From: Pegoplata infirma
Taxonomy: Eukaryota; Arthropoda; Insecta; Diptera; Anthomyiidae
Reading direction: 5' to 3'
Length of the DNA stretch: 64,000 nucleotides
Assembly (NCBI GenBank): GCA_963921195.1
Contig: OY992537.1
Location: 62,236,400 to 62,300,399, forward strand
Both the position numbers and the translations under genes were made by a program. Of this stretch, positions 22,001 through 30,342 are shown piece by piece. Under the pieces are notes generated by a model. It was not told the DNA's origin. It saw only the letters and a list, made by a program, of their open reading frames with translations, and searched no databases. Every line of letters starts with the position of its first letter. Position 1 is the first letter of the stretch.

Positions 22001-24219
22001 TTAAGGATGATTAATCTTATTTAGTGTTTTGACAAAAAAAGCTTTTAATTTAATTTTAGTCAACAAATTTTTTGTCGATTATGAAAATTTGATTTGACAA
22101 TTAAAGCTTATTAAAGACAATTAAAGATGCAAAGATTCAGTTGTTGAACTTTTATAATAAATCATTCAGTTGTAAAACTTTTTTTAAACAAAATTAAAGC
22201 TTTTTTAAATCATAGGTTATACAAGTCAGACAATCCGAAAAAATAGCTGTTAGTCGTTATGCTCTTACAAGAGGATACTAAAGCTCCAATAATTAAGGAT
22301 TTGAGACTTCATTTAGATACAAACATCAAATCATCGACTAAAAAGCTCTAACTGTCGCTAACCATTAATTAAACAAAAATAGAGCTCTATCAGTCTTGGA
22401 TGTCAAAAGCTTAACCAATCTTAAATCTGCATAAACGAAAGCTTTTTGTAATTAAAATCTTAAAGCTTATTGATTAACAGATTTAAAGGAAATCGGAGTG
22501 TACCACACAGATGTTTGGGAAAAATCGCTGGCAGTTGTTAAACTATGATAATACATCATTAAATTTCAATATTTCTTTTTAACAAAAATAAAGCTTTTTT
22601 TTTCAAATCAAAGATTATAAAAGACAATCGGAAAAAAGAGATCTTAGTCGTAACGCTCTGAATGAAAGTTTTTTGCAAATCATAGATTAGAAAGCTGACA
22701 CAATCGCTAACTATTAAGAAGACAAAATTAAAGCTCTATTAGTCTTGTATCTCAAAAGCTTACCCATACGTAAATCTACTAAACGCGAAAACGAAAGCTT
22801 TTTCTAATTTAAATCATGAAGCTTAATCAATCGTGTGTTTTTTGAAAATTTAATTGACTAACAGATTTAATGGTTATTATTTTATTTAATTTCAAACTTC
22901 TTTTGAACAAAATTAAAGTTTTTTTCAAATCATAGATTATAAAATTCAGACAATCGGAAAAAATATCTCTCAGTCGTAACGCTCTAAATTAAAGTTTTTT
23001 TTTAAATCATAGAGTAGAAAGCTCACTCAATCTTTAACAATTAATTAGACAAAATTAAAGCTCTATTATTATTGAATCTGAAAAGCTTAACAAATCGTAA
23101 ATCTACTAAATTCGCAAACTAAAGCTTTTTGTAATTTATATCTTAAAGCTTTTGCTAATTGACTATCAAATTTAATGAAAATCGGAGAGTCTTGCATTTA
23201 TGAACCAAATTTAGGTCTTGTAAAAATTGTATCATTATTCTTACCTTAAACCTTCTTTGGCTGTAGTTTCTTGACCCAAAACCAAGGGTAAAAATTCATT
23301 ATAAGTAATATGTTGTATTTGGGCAGTAATAATACGTCTTGATTCTAAGAAAACATCATCCTCAGACCAATCACCATTCAAATGTGACAATTGCTCAGCA
23401 ATTTGATTATGTTCTTGCAACAATGCACGATGTAAAGCGCCAGTGGCACCAGGAACACGGCAATATTTGCAAGCATCAACTTTAACACCACCACTAATAA
23501 AGGTACGGATTTCTTGGAAATCATGTGTGGTAGCACCATACAAGCCACTAGCATCAATATAGGCAGAGGCAACATTCATTTGTTCACGTTTATCTGGAAT
23601 TTAAAGAAATTATTAAAATATATTTTTTTTGTAAATATGCAAAAACTTACGTTTTGAACATGATTCTTTATCATATGCTGGTGCTGAACGTCTATATTCT
23701 TTACAATCTGGTCCTGAACGTATATAACATTGTTCCACTTCCCGAGGACCACGTTCCAGGGTATTTTGACAACATTTACCATTGATAGGCAATTGACTAA
23801 CTTCAAACAAATCATTGGCTAAAAGTTGACCCCAAGCTGGTAATATAGCTGTGATATGAGGATGTCTTATTTCAGAATCTACATGTTTTTGCAATTGATC
23901 AATTACAAATTCAGCATCGGGTAAGGCATGTGTACCATGTGACGTTCTAGGTTGACTAATACCATCAGCATAGTCGGACTGTAGCAGACGTAGGAAAATA
24001 TCACCACGAGCACCCCATTTACGATGTGATACATTGTTACATTCGCCGGTAGGCAAACGATATTTACTCGGTGGGCAGACATCATAAGTAGTGGCAGCAG
24101 TGCTCTCATTATCATCACAGGGTGTTAGAGAACGTGCACGCTCTAGCTGTAAAGCTTTAAGAGCATTTGGTTCGAGATCTTCGGGGGTGCGTAGGAGATG
24201 CACAGGAGTGCATAAACAC
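6764..24219 (-). CDS. Tandem (dual-domain) animal haem peroxidase, secreted type, 5' exon(s) missing
   Basis: Eleven exons on the minus strand join without a phase break: 24219-23651, 23593-23245, 20826-20712, 20625-20084, 20001-19784, 18091-16707, 16641-16488, 14994-14733, 14670-14524, 13825-13672, 7000-6764. All introns begin GT and end AG. They encode 1376 residues after a split first codon. Residues about 30-525 are peroxidase domain 1, about 526-649 an acidic linker ending in RRKR, about 650-1247 peroxidase domain 2, about 1248-1376 a VWC-like tail. Domain 2 has the distal DHD, the catalytic Arg/haem Glu and the proximal GHS; domain 1 has lost all of these. Haem peroxidases of this type use H2O2 to oxidise substrates outside the cell. 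The dual layout resembles what I recall of Drosophila CG10211 (about 1.4k residues). The start codon and signal peptide lie in an upstream exon I could not find. Exon starts and ends are by eye; the single-gene reading rests on the exon 5/6 phase match. Confidence 0.88.
7124..7627. mobile_element. MITE with CACAGTA ends in the last intron
   Basis: Ends CACAGTACGACA and TGTCATACTGTG are inverted, with a 3 bp TTA duplication on both sides. Subterminal inverted arms (CGTGTCTCGGCGTTTTGCT and its complement) extend about 90 bp. No open frame of note. Confidence 0.72.
8232..9243 (-). mobile_element. LINE 3' fragment (RNase H end) in last intron
   Basis: Interrupts the foldback arm between the sequences that meet directly in the intact copy near 50013-50018. 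Its 3' end on the minus strand is CCTAACCTAA, the same ending as the LINE at 40.2 kb. No clear target duplication was found. It is in the same orientation as the host gene. Confidence 0.8.
8342..9242 (-). pseudogene. LINE ORF2 C-terminus: RNase H and zinc-knuckle tail, frameshifted
   Basis: RNase H signatures in order: FADGSK, FQAEVFA, FVDSLAALKAL, WVPGHSGVDGNELADE, giving the D-E-D-D acidic set. A tail CRSC...CECPGL follows, but the two Cys pairs lie in different frames, so there is a frameshift near 8490-8510. The RT domain is absent. The family is one of the RNase H-bearing LINE clades (I/LOA/R1-like; not resolved). The open frame's first residues are read from the neighbouring foldback. 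Confidence 0.85.
9594..10583. mobile_element. Non-autonomous DNA element with CACAGTG/CACTGTG ends
   Basis: Left end CACAGTGGCCGAAAT, right end (inverted) CACTGTGGCCGAAAT, both followed five bases later by ATCTAGCGGCG. A 5 bp CAATG duplication flanks it, and the uninterrupted site (CCGGTCCAATGGTGCG) is visible at 50355-50370. The interior (about 9715-10030) holds a piece of the GACCGACC repeat. CAC ends and 5 bp duplications fit the Transib superfamily (inference). Confidence 0.8.
10838..11265. repeat. Dispersed repeat with (GACG)n run
   Basis: Starts AATTCGGCTGTGCCGAATCT and TATACCCTCCAACACG, ends with GACGGACGGACGGACGGAC (about 11185-11215), ATCGCTAGAATGTCTTAGA and TATATATA. A calyptrate-style dispersed repeat; no coding capacity. 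Confidence 0.65.
11270..12240. repeat. Diverged repeat monomers in last intron
   Basis: Contains TTTGATCGAAGGGCACCACG plus GGTTAAAATAATTCG, a phrase that recurs at about 58.08 kb and 61.14 kb, and several AAATAGCGAT..TCGAAAACC phrases. Likely remnants of the same element as the 56.7-61.4 kb block. Confidence 0.5.
12600..13399. mobile_element. hAT-type MITE with 8 bp target duplication
   Basis: Inverted ends CAGCGGTTACCAACCT and AGGTTGGTAACCGCTG, flanked on both sides by ATCTAAAT (12592-12599 and 13400-13407). Inside are repeated GGGGGTACGCG words. Exactly 800 bp, in the 6.7 kb last intron. The 8 bp duplication and CAG ends fit hAT. Confidence 0.9.
13672..13825 (-). CDS. Peroxidase gene exon J (VWC-like module, first part)
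   Basis: Residues 1247-1298. GCQIGNRHVRVGESAFPSP followed by CTSCVCSTEG is a von Willebrand factor C-like cysteine pattern seen at the C-terminus of several insect peroxidases. Domain 1 has no equivalent. Donor GTAAGT at phase 0 into a 6671 bp intron. Confidence 0.85.
13909..14298. repeat. Tandem duplication of about 195 bp in intron I-J
   Basis: Two copies side by side share CATGAAACCTCCATACATTT-type starts, CATTCTGAGCCAATGA, TATAATGGTTCT and end TTTTCTTCATATGAAACT. It fills most of the 698 bp intron. Confidence 0.8.
14524..14670 (-). CDS. Peroxidase gene exon I
   Basis: Residues 1198-1247 (WYENANPEVKFTEAQLAEIR...), the last helices of domain 2. Introns of 62 bp and 698 bp flank it. The split Trp and Leu codons join correctly at both ends. 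Confidence 0.88.
14733..14994 (-). CDS. Peroxidase gene exon H
   Basis: Residues 1111-1198: ARDHGIPSYNNYRALC with the proximal-side Asn present, then [25 protein letters not shown] and RQLRKCDRFW. An open frame continues upstream of the exon into the intron and a MITE, but the splice acceptor (ctttttag) and family alignment place the exon start at 14994. Confidence 0.9.
15061..15296. mobile_element. Short hAT-type MITE with 8 bp target duplication
   Basis: Ends CAGTGATCGGCA and TGCCGACCACTG with CTTTAAAT on both sides (15053-15060, 15297-15304). 236 bp, in the intron between exons G and H. It supplies the spurious upstream part of an open frame that runs into exon H. Confidence 0.88.
15305..16487. 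repeat. Intron G-H remainder: degraded dispersed repeats
   Basis: Between 15620 and 15840 a phrase GATAATATTTTTG/AGCAAAAAAGCTC is repeated; 15840-16200 repeats TTGAAGCAAATTTTATT and ATGTGAGATC.TAAGC.CCCAA, then carries TTTCACAGACGGACGAACATC, a dispersed-repeat ending. No exon-like sequence. Confidence 0.5.
16488..16641 (-). CDS. Peroxidase gene exon G
   Basis: Residues 1060-1111 (PGIIDEIMRGLVATPMETLD...), a typical domain 2 segment ending LISLNIQR just before the RDHGIP motif. Flanked by 65 bp and 1493 bp introns; one base left over joins exon H as an Ala codon. Confidence 0.88.
16707..18091 (-). CDS. Peroxidase gene exon F (start and catalytic core of domain 2)
   Basis: The largest exon, residues 598-1059. 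After a propeptide-like stretch comes INRRKRQVF, a furin-type RxKR site (RRKR 646-649, bases 17937-17948). Domain 2 follows: GYCNNLRNPTWG, QYDDGVSKPR, distal FVDHDLTLTP (Asp779, His780, Asp781), calcium loop THFLDSS, GGDDRASEQPG (catalytic Arg920, haem Glu923), REHNR, and proximal FRIGHSLLRPHIP (His1024). All expected catalytic residues are present. The donor is GTAATA after CAG, phase 0. Confidence 0.92.
18456..19386 (+). repeat. GACCGACC dispersed repeat in intron E-F, interrupted
   Basis: Starts CAAGTAAGAAAGTTATAGTT and GGTCAAGACCGACCATCTGA; ends with GACGGACATCGCTAAATCGA, GGTAGGTCTAGGACCAATAT and GTGGTGTACGGTATAA. A small inverted-ended insert sits at 18693-18857. Confidence 0.78.
18693..18857. 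mobile_element. Small element with AAGTCTCCCT ends nested in the GACCGACC repeat
   Basis: Left ACAAGATAAGTCTCCCTAGT then GTCACCC; right GGGTGACACCAGGGAGACTT then CCCTTGT, inverted to each other. Related ends occur at 56695 (left) and 61412 (right). Confidence 0.65.
19784..20001 (-). CDS. Peroxidase gene exon E (end of domain 1 and acidic linker)
   Basis: Residues 525-598. The first part completes domain 1 (NTLLKCD). The rest is a hydrophilic linker rich in Glu with a probable helix (AAVERAKLELEDRKRFEYES). The donor GTGAGT leaves one base (C) that completes a Gln codon with exon F, so the reading frame runs from domain 1 into domain 2 without a stop. Confidence 0.82.
20084..20625 (-). CDS. 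Peroxidase gene exon D
   Basis: Residues 345-525. It contains the family signature SRDHGIPSY (about 395), then DVDLLTGALLEDP and GPTITCLLTLQFEHLKKTDRFWYE. After RDHGIPSY the proximal Asn of active enzymes is Val, in step with loss of the proximal His in exon C. Acceptor ctgcag, donor GTAAGT; phase 0 in, two bases left over. Confidence 0.88.
20712..20826 (-). CDS. Peroxidase gene exon C
   Basis: Thirty-nine codons (306-344) between a 2418 bp and an 86 bp intron. YNEFATSAMPAFLTMYPPEM aligns with the proximal-haem helix; the haem-ligating His of GHS is Leu337 (FLT), and the preceding Arg is Pro. Joins B through a split Arg codon and D at phase 0. Confidence 0.85.
20827..23244. other. Intron B-C, AAGCTTT-rich
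   Basis: No coding sequence. AAAGCTTTTT, AAAGCTCTATTAGTC and AAAAGCTTA words recur many times between 21.9 and 23.17 kb. Two copies of a CACTAAAAAAAAACTT element-like sequence with GAAAAGCTTGTAGC lie at 21251-21368 and 21643-21910. Confidence 0.55.
23245..23593 (-). CDS. Peroxidase gene exon B
   Basis: Residues 190-306, separated from exon A by a 57 bp intron; the split His codon (C+AT) joins in frame. SAYIDASGLYG (199-209) matches the calcium-binding loop and following YG of the family. Where an enzyme has RxxE (catalytic Arg and haem-ester Glu) this reads KYCR (232-235), so both are replaced. ALLQEHNQ and the RRIITAQIQHITYNEFLP motif otherwise follow the fold closely. Confidence 0.88.
23651..24219 (-). 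CDS. Peroxidase gene exon A (first visible coding exon)
   Basis: Residues 1-189 of the visible protein. The acceptor is a pyrimidine run ending cttccag; the donor is GTAAGT. It carries the domain 1 start (CPP..YRLPTGECNN, then WGARG and a DYADGISQPR motif, both standard in animal peroxidases). The distal-haem segment reads GQLLANDL at residues 130-137, where an active enzyme has Q(F/L)xDHD. Haem-ester Asp is Ala134 and distal His is Asn135; only the calcium Asp136 survives. The exon begins with one base of a split codon, so at least one coding exon precedes it. Confidence 0.88.
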
Positions 24220-24349
24220 CTGGAAGAGAAGAAAATAAAAAAAATATTGTTAGTAAGTGAGAAACAAGAAGTTAAAATATAATAAAATCAATAAATAGTG
24301 CAGTTTCAAAAGAAATAGCTTAAAGCTTTGTTGTAAAATAAAACAATAT

Positions 24350-24695
24350 TATTTATACACTCAGAAAAAAAATCTTGTCATATTACTAGAAAAATTGTCG
24401 TTTTAGCATTTTATCAATATTTGCAATGTTTTCTTTGTTTTTTAACAAAAAAATGTTGTGTTTTGGTCGATTATTTACATTTTTTTTTGTGTAATTTTAC
24501 TTTTTTTTGTAAATGTCCAAATTTCCAAGGTAATTATACAAAAAATATCTAGTAAAAACACGAGAATTCCTTGTAAGTTTTGTCGCGTCAAAAAAGATGT
24601 AAATTTACAATTTTATTGTTAAAAGTCTTGTAGAATTACAAAACATCTTGTAATTTTTAATAGGAATTCACGTAAAATAGGAGGTAGCAGAAACA
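24350..24695. repeat. GAGAATTCCTTGTAA repeat copy
   Basis: TTTCCAAGGTAATTATACAA, ATATCTAGTAAAAACACGAG and AATTCCTTGTAAGTTTTGTC match 4850-5150. It starts with CACTCAGAAAAAAAATCTTG, possibly an element end. Lies just upstream of the first visible exon. Confidence 0.6.
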
Positions 24696-24896
24696 AAAAT
24701 AAAAATCTATTCTTGTCAAAAATGTTCCCCATTTTAATGAATTTGTTTCATTAGGGACAATATAAGCTTAATTTAGTAGAGCTTTAAGTAAAGTGTAAAG
24801 CTTATTTAATCGCGGACTTTTATAAGAAAAATGTTTTAACTGTCGTGGAGCTTTTAAATCAATAAAAAAATTATTCATGCAGCTGTCAAAATAAAA

Positions 24897-25722
24897 AAAC
24901 AAGTATGAAAGTTAAAGTCGGTCAAGACCGACCATATGATACCCTACACCAGCGTTTTCCGGAAAATGGGTCCCAAGTCCAAACATGGACCGATTAAACC
25001 TGGCTTTTGTTTGATCTTTATTTAGTGTAAAAAACACACACATATCAAATTTTAGTGGAATTGGTTTATTTTTTTGTCAATAGACCGATTTAACTGAATA
25101 TCCGTCAAAAATTTTTTATGGTGGACTAAGTCCAAAAATGGTCCAATTATATTCCGATTTGATTAGGTTACTAAAGTACACGTTTAACACTTAAAAACAA
25201 AAATTTTTATCAAATATTTTCATTTTTATGAATTTTGAGGGAATTATGTGAATATCGGGAGGGTGGTTTGTATGGGGACTACCAGAAGGACTGCCCCGAT
25301 TCCTTTCCAATTTGGAATGGTGATTCATGCATACAAAATTTGTTTACCTGCTAAATTTTAAAGCGATATCTTTTATAATACGGTTATTAGAGTCATTTAA
25401 GCCGAATCCAAAGGGGACGTTTGTACGGGGGCTAGGTCTTAACACGGACCGATTTTCTCCAATTTCAATAGGCTTCGTCCTTTGGCCAAAATATGCTTAA
25501 GTTTTAAATTTCAAGTCAACTGATTTAAAAACCTGGATTGTGCTTAAACCGATAGATGGACAGACGGACGGACGGACGGACGGACGTCGCTAAATCGACT
25601 AAAAAAGTAATTCTGAGTCGATCGGTATACTTGAAGGTAGGTCTAGGACCAATATTTCGGGTAGTTAAAAACATCAGCACAAACTCATTATACCCTGTAC
25701 CACAGAGTGGTGTAGGGTGTAA
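24897..25722 (+). repeat. GACCGACC dispersed repeat, near full length
   Basis: Runs from AAACAAGTATGAAAGTTAAA and GGTCAAGACCGACCATATGA, through CACGTTTAACACTTAAAAAC and GGGAGGGTGGTTTGTATGGG, to GACGGACGGACGGACGGACG, ATTCTGAGTCGATCGGTATA and CCACAGAGTGGTGTAGGGT. The best copy here for defining the family. Confidence 0.8.
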
Positions 25723-25729
25723 ATATCGT

Positions 25730-28540
25730 TTAATGCTCAATCCCATTATATTGAAAACAGTGCCTTCAGGAATGTTTTTTTTTTGTGTTCGCAAATCTGA
25801 AGCTCCAGTAAAACAATAACACAAATTTAAAGCTTAATAAATATAAAATAATTGTATAACTTAATAAACCGAGATATTTGAGAAGACAAGATTATAAGCA
25901 GACAAATCTTTAAATATCTCAACTTTTGAGCTTTTATAGTTAAGGTTTAGCTAGAAAGCTTTTATAAGAAAAATTAAAAGCTTAATTTAAAGTAGAATTT
26001 TGTTAAATAAGCTTATAGGTGAATTAAATGTAGAGCTTTTAGATAAATAAGCTTATAGGTGAATTAAATGTAGATCTTTTAGAGGTTAATTTTTAGCTCA
26101 ACTAATCACTGAGCTTTTAAAAAAAAATATATTAATTGCAATGCATTGTAGAGCTTTTAAAATACAAACTAAAAGAATAACCGTTTAAAAATTACATTCA
26201 AGCAGAGCTTTTAAAACTGAATTAATTCTGGAGCAAACGGAAAGCTTGACTCATAGTGAGGACTATGAAATAATTTAAAGGAAATAATTAATAATAATAT
26301 GAAATAATTAACTGCGGAACTTAAAAAAAAAACGATACATTGGATTCTAATTGCAAATTTAAACTCAATTAAAATAGGAGCTTTGAAAAGTTAAATTTAA
26401 ATTAATTGGGAAGCAAGTACAGTGCTTAGTTGTTATTTCAAAGTAAAATAAAATAATATTTAAAGATACATCATATGTAGAGCTTTTGACAAAAATACAC
26501 CTAATGGAGGACACCCTATAAAAACAAAACAAGCTATTCCCTTTAAAAGAGAAAAGAAACCCCAAAAGAATCGTCTTTTAAAGTTTGGAAAAATTTTTTT
26601 TTTTTCTGTGAATTTTTTTTTATGTTGACCAGCGCTCTTGTGCAGGCTTATGGATTAAAAACTCCATGGCCTCTGCTAAATCGACTTTCAGAGGTCACGA
26701 CTGCAAACAATTTTAATTAGTTTTTTTTTTTAAAGGATGTGGGATATTTTTTGTTGGCTGGAGATGTCTCGCATATTAAAGTGAACTTCAACAAGCTTTT
26801 AATGGATAATTTTCTCAATTAATCACTGAGCTTTTATAAAGGTTTATTTGTCACACAATCTTCAAACTTTAAAGTTTGTTTTTGTATTTAATTTAAAAAC
26901 TTAAAGCTTTATCAAAATTGGAGCTTTTAGAGCCAAATATGATGTTGCTGCGCTGATTTTTAGTTAATTTACAAGAACTTAACGATTTTTATATGTTATT
27001 TTCAAAAAACACTTCACATTACGCATATTAAAGTGAACTTAAGACAACACTCAAAATATTTTGTAGGCAAAAACAAATGAAAAACACACTTAAATCCAGT
27101 GAATAAACAATTGAAAACCATTCCAGTAATTTTTCATTTGTTTTAACAAACATCAACATTTATTTTTTACTGTTGACAAAATTTTCTAAAATAAATAACA
27201 TTAAACATTAAAAAATTACGTTTTTTTCACTCTTTTTTACCAACAAATTCGAAAAAAATAACCAACGAAAACATTAAAAATTAATGATAGTTCTGTTATT
27301 TCTACCAACAAATTTAAAAAAAATAACTGACGAAAACAATAAAAATTAATGATTTCGTAGGTAATTTTTTACAATTTTTTATTGAAATATTTTTCTAAAA
27401 AATTTTTAATAAAATTTTTGGGGAATCGATCCCGCAATCAGCTACATTCTGGCCAGACACTCTACCCACACTTGATACAAACATGTTTTTATATTTCTAG
27501 AAATAATTTTTTGTTTTTTTTTCTACAAAAAAATAACTGACTTGTGTAGGTAAAAACTAATGATATTTCATTAAAAAATACCAACAATTTAAAAAAAAAT
27601 TACTTACACAAATCATTAAAAATCAAAAGAATAATTAGTAGTTTTTACTTACAGAACAAAAATAAATGACTTTAAAAATTAAATGTTAATGAAAGTCTTT
27701 ATTTTTTAGTGTGTTATTTTTGAAACAAAGGACTGAAGTAGTCATTAATAAAAACTGAACATCAAACAAATGTTTTTTCTTTTAAAAACGACTAAACGGA
27801 AAACTTTTTAAATAAACTACAAACAGTTAATGACATAATTTTTTGAGTGAAGCTTTTAATGGATAGTTTTCTCAATTAATCGCTGAGCTTTTATAAAATA
27901 AGTTTATTTGTCACACAATCGTCAAACTTTAAAGTTTGTTTTTGTATTTAATTTAAAAACTTAAAGCTTTATCAAAAGTGGAGCTTTTAGACCCTAATAT
28001 GCTGTTGTTGTTCTAAATTTTAAGTAATATTTAATAATTCAAAGATTTATTATGATATTTCTAAACAAAAAATATACCTTACAATTTAAAGCTCCCATTG
28101 TTCATATATTTAATTTCACTTCTTTTAAAGACAGGATGTATTTAAATAAACAATGGTCATTTACCATACATTTTTTAAAACAATAAAATCATAATAATTG
28201 TTACTTTAATGCTTAAACATTAATAAATTACAAGGTAATCTTCAATAAAAGAAAAACCTTACAAACAATTTACTTAAAATCTGCAAAAAACCACAATAAG
28301 TTCTTGGACAAATTTGTTTATTTAAAAAAAAAAGTCAAGAACAAAGATCTTGAGCAACGATAAATAATAGTTGTAAGCTAAAAAAATTTTAAACAAAAGA
28401 AAATTATAGAGATGGAAATTTAATAACCGAATAAGTATAAGAAAATTCTATTGTTCTAAATATTTTTAAAGGCAGTTATTAAGTTGGAAAGAAGTAGCTT
28501 TTATGATGAAACCACGGATCACATATAATTATATATAAAT
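25730..28540. other. Gene-free domain rich in AGCTTTT words
   Basis: GAGCTTTTA, AAGCTTATAGGTGAATTAAA (twice, 25990 and 26050) and AAAGCTTTAT recur far above what the AT-rich base composition predicts. A 160 bp stretch (CTTTTAATGGATA to CTTTAAAGTTTG) occurs at about 26797 and again at about 27853, on both sides of the MITE at 27048-27849. No exon seen. Confidence 0.5.
27048..27849. mobile_element. CACTC-ended MITE (family 2) with tRNA-like segment
   Basis: Ends CACTCAAAATATTTTGT and CATAATTTTTTGAGTG, 2 bp AA duplication. Inverted copy at 56827-57639. The interior (about 27420-27480, minus strand) contains GCGGGATCGATTCCCC, a near-perfect pol III B box, preceded by TAGAGTGTCTGGCCAGAATG. Confidence 0.8.
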
Positions 28541-28567
28541 CTTAACAACTTATGATTAAGTTTTATT

Positions 28568-28800
28568 AAACAATACAAATTGTTTTATTCGACCTTTAAA
28601 ATATTATATTTTGAGGATGTTTATTCTGGCTCGAGGTCATTTAAAACAAAAAAAAATAATTTTCTTGAAAATTATGCTATGAGAATATCATGGTTTTAAT
28701 TAGAAAAGAAAATAATGATCTCGATCCAGAATAAACATCCTCAAAATATAATATTTTAAAGGTCGAATAAAACAATTTTTATTGTTTAATAAAAATTAAT
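28568..28800. repeat. Short inverted repeat
   Basis: Arm TTATTCGACCTTTAAAATAT then ATATTTTGAGGATGTTTATT (28578-28630) is complemented at 28722-28775. The right part (about 28650-28800) is repeated directly at 30343-30496. Confidence 0.75.
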
Positions 28801-28906
28801 CAGAATTTGAACATAATGGTTGGCACGCCATAGTGATGAATAACCCTAATGGGGTATTATTACACTCACAACAACAAAAACATATTGTTGTAGTCCAATG
28901 GACTAT

Positions 28907-29855
28907 CATATCGTCGCTGCGCCTAAAAATGGAGTCATGTGTTTTGGGGCAGGTGTTCAGGAGAGCAAAAAAACTATTTATTTTCGTCCCTTCGCGATTA
29001 TTTTTAAAAGTTTGTTCTACAAAAAATTCTTGTACCGATATGCTATCCATATACTGCAAAAAAATTATGAAACATTTAGCGGTTTTCCAGTGGTGCAGAA
29101 ATGTTCAAAAAACATACACATAACTCCTTTTTTAAGTACTTTTTGGAACAAAATTTAAATAAATGGAAATATTTTTTACACATAACTCCTTCTGCTTATG
29201 AAACCATTCTTATTGTTAATTTCTTTTCGAGAGGGACAAACACTAAATATAGTTTGTTGGCGCTTTAAAGCGACATTAGTTAGGCAAGGTTCTTAAAATT
29301 TTAATATTTAAAAGCTCTTCACTAAACAGCGAATAACAGATTTTTCGCAAAACTGGTGCTGATTTTTTGTTTTTTCTTGTAAATATTCAAGAGCTTTGAC
29401 ATAAATTGGCATCTGAGATAGATGCTGTACTTTAGATACTAAAATTTTCCGCCGTTAATGATTTAATTGCTTTCAGAAGGCTTTATTACCCGCTATTTAG
29501 GATTTAGATAACAGGATGAAAATTTGCAAATATTTTTAAAAAAATCTTGACAAATTCATTTAAAATACTTGGATGCTATGTGTGAACCTCATATTACTAA
29601 AAAAGTGGTCCATTTTGTCACGTTCTGTTACTTTTTTATCCAAAAAAGTTATGTGTAGCTTAACACATAACTCCTTTTCAGACCTTTTTTTAGTATGACG
29701 AACACATAGCTCCTTTTACTAACTTTTGAACCAATCAAGATATCAAAAAACGGTTTAGTGAGTAAACGTATGACTAATAGGGGATCATAAAGATGTAATA
29801 AAAAAAAATTTCAAAAACTACACATGACTCCATTTTTAGGCGCAGCGACGATATG
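28907..29855. mobile_element. DNA element with perfect 35 bp terminal inverted repeats
   Basis: 28907-28941 is the exact complement of 29821-29855; it starts CATATCGTCGCTGCGCC and ends GGAGTCATGTG. Inside, CACATAACTCC or a close variant recurs at about 29115, 29178, 29660 and 29694. No transposase frame. Target duplication not clear. Confidence 0.85.
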
Positions 29856-30024
29856 TAAAAATGTTATAAATATTTTTGTTGGTTATTGACAATCCTTGCC
29901 TTACTAGTATAGTACAATTTCTTCGTCTTTCTAATTCACATTGCGGATAGAGTCGAATATGTATTAATACTTTAGTTTGTGCACAAACGATTTGTCATTT
30001 GACTCGCTTGCTACTTTGTTGTAA

Positions 30025-30228
30025 TAATAATAATAATTTGATCCAATGATCAGTTTTTATTTATTTTCCAATTTAATTACAAGTCTAATTTAAACCTAAA
30101 CGAGAACTGGTAACAATGACCGTCGTCTCGTTGTAGCGAAATCGACCAAGGGTTTTTGTGGGAATCGAACCCACGACCCTCTGTTTCATAGGCTAGCACG
30201 CTACCAACTAACCTACAGGGGCCCCCTC
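30025..30228 (-). mobile_element. tRNA-derived SINE with target duplication
   Basis: Read on the minus strand: GAGGGGGCCCCTGTAGGTTA head, A box TAGGTTAGTTGG, B box GGTTCGATTCC, a body of about 115 bp and an (ATT)n tail at 30025-30037. ACTTTGTTGTAA (30013-30024) and ACTTTGTAGTAA (30229-30240) flank it as a 12 bp duplication with one mismatch. Confidence 0.85.
30150..30224 (-). other. tRNA-like head of the SINE (pol III promoter)
   Basis: The B box (30161-30171) is a perfect GGTTCGANNCC; the A box (30204-30215) differs from consensus at one base. The T stem GTGGG/CCCAC pairs, but the acceptor strands do not, and no good anticodon stem forms, so this is a promoter relic and not a working tRNA gene. 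Confidence 0.8.
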
Positions 30229-30342
30229 ACTTTGTAGTAAATCGTTTCTATTTTTGCTAAATAATCTTGACAATGGAATCTGACAAATTCCGAAACACGT
30301 GTCGATTACGTCTTGCAAAAATGACCAACATAAATTTGAAAC

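Noticed and set aside
23378..24118. Other-frame ORFs rich in Met/Leu/Val over exons A and B
   Set aside because: Shadows of the peroxidase exons.
26365..26565. Hydrophobic minus-strand frame as the missing signal-peptide exon
   Set aside because: No compatible donor, no typical signal-peptide n-region, and it lies in the AGCTTTT-rich repeat-like DNA.
28796..29158. Three overlapping short ORFs
   Set aside because: They overlap on both strands within the 35 bp-TIR element and its flank, and show no transposase motif.
30150..30224. Functional tRNA gene
   Set aside because: Acceptor and anticodon stems do not pair, and it sits inside a SINE with target duplications.
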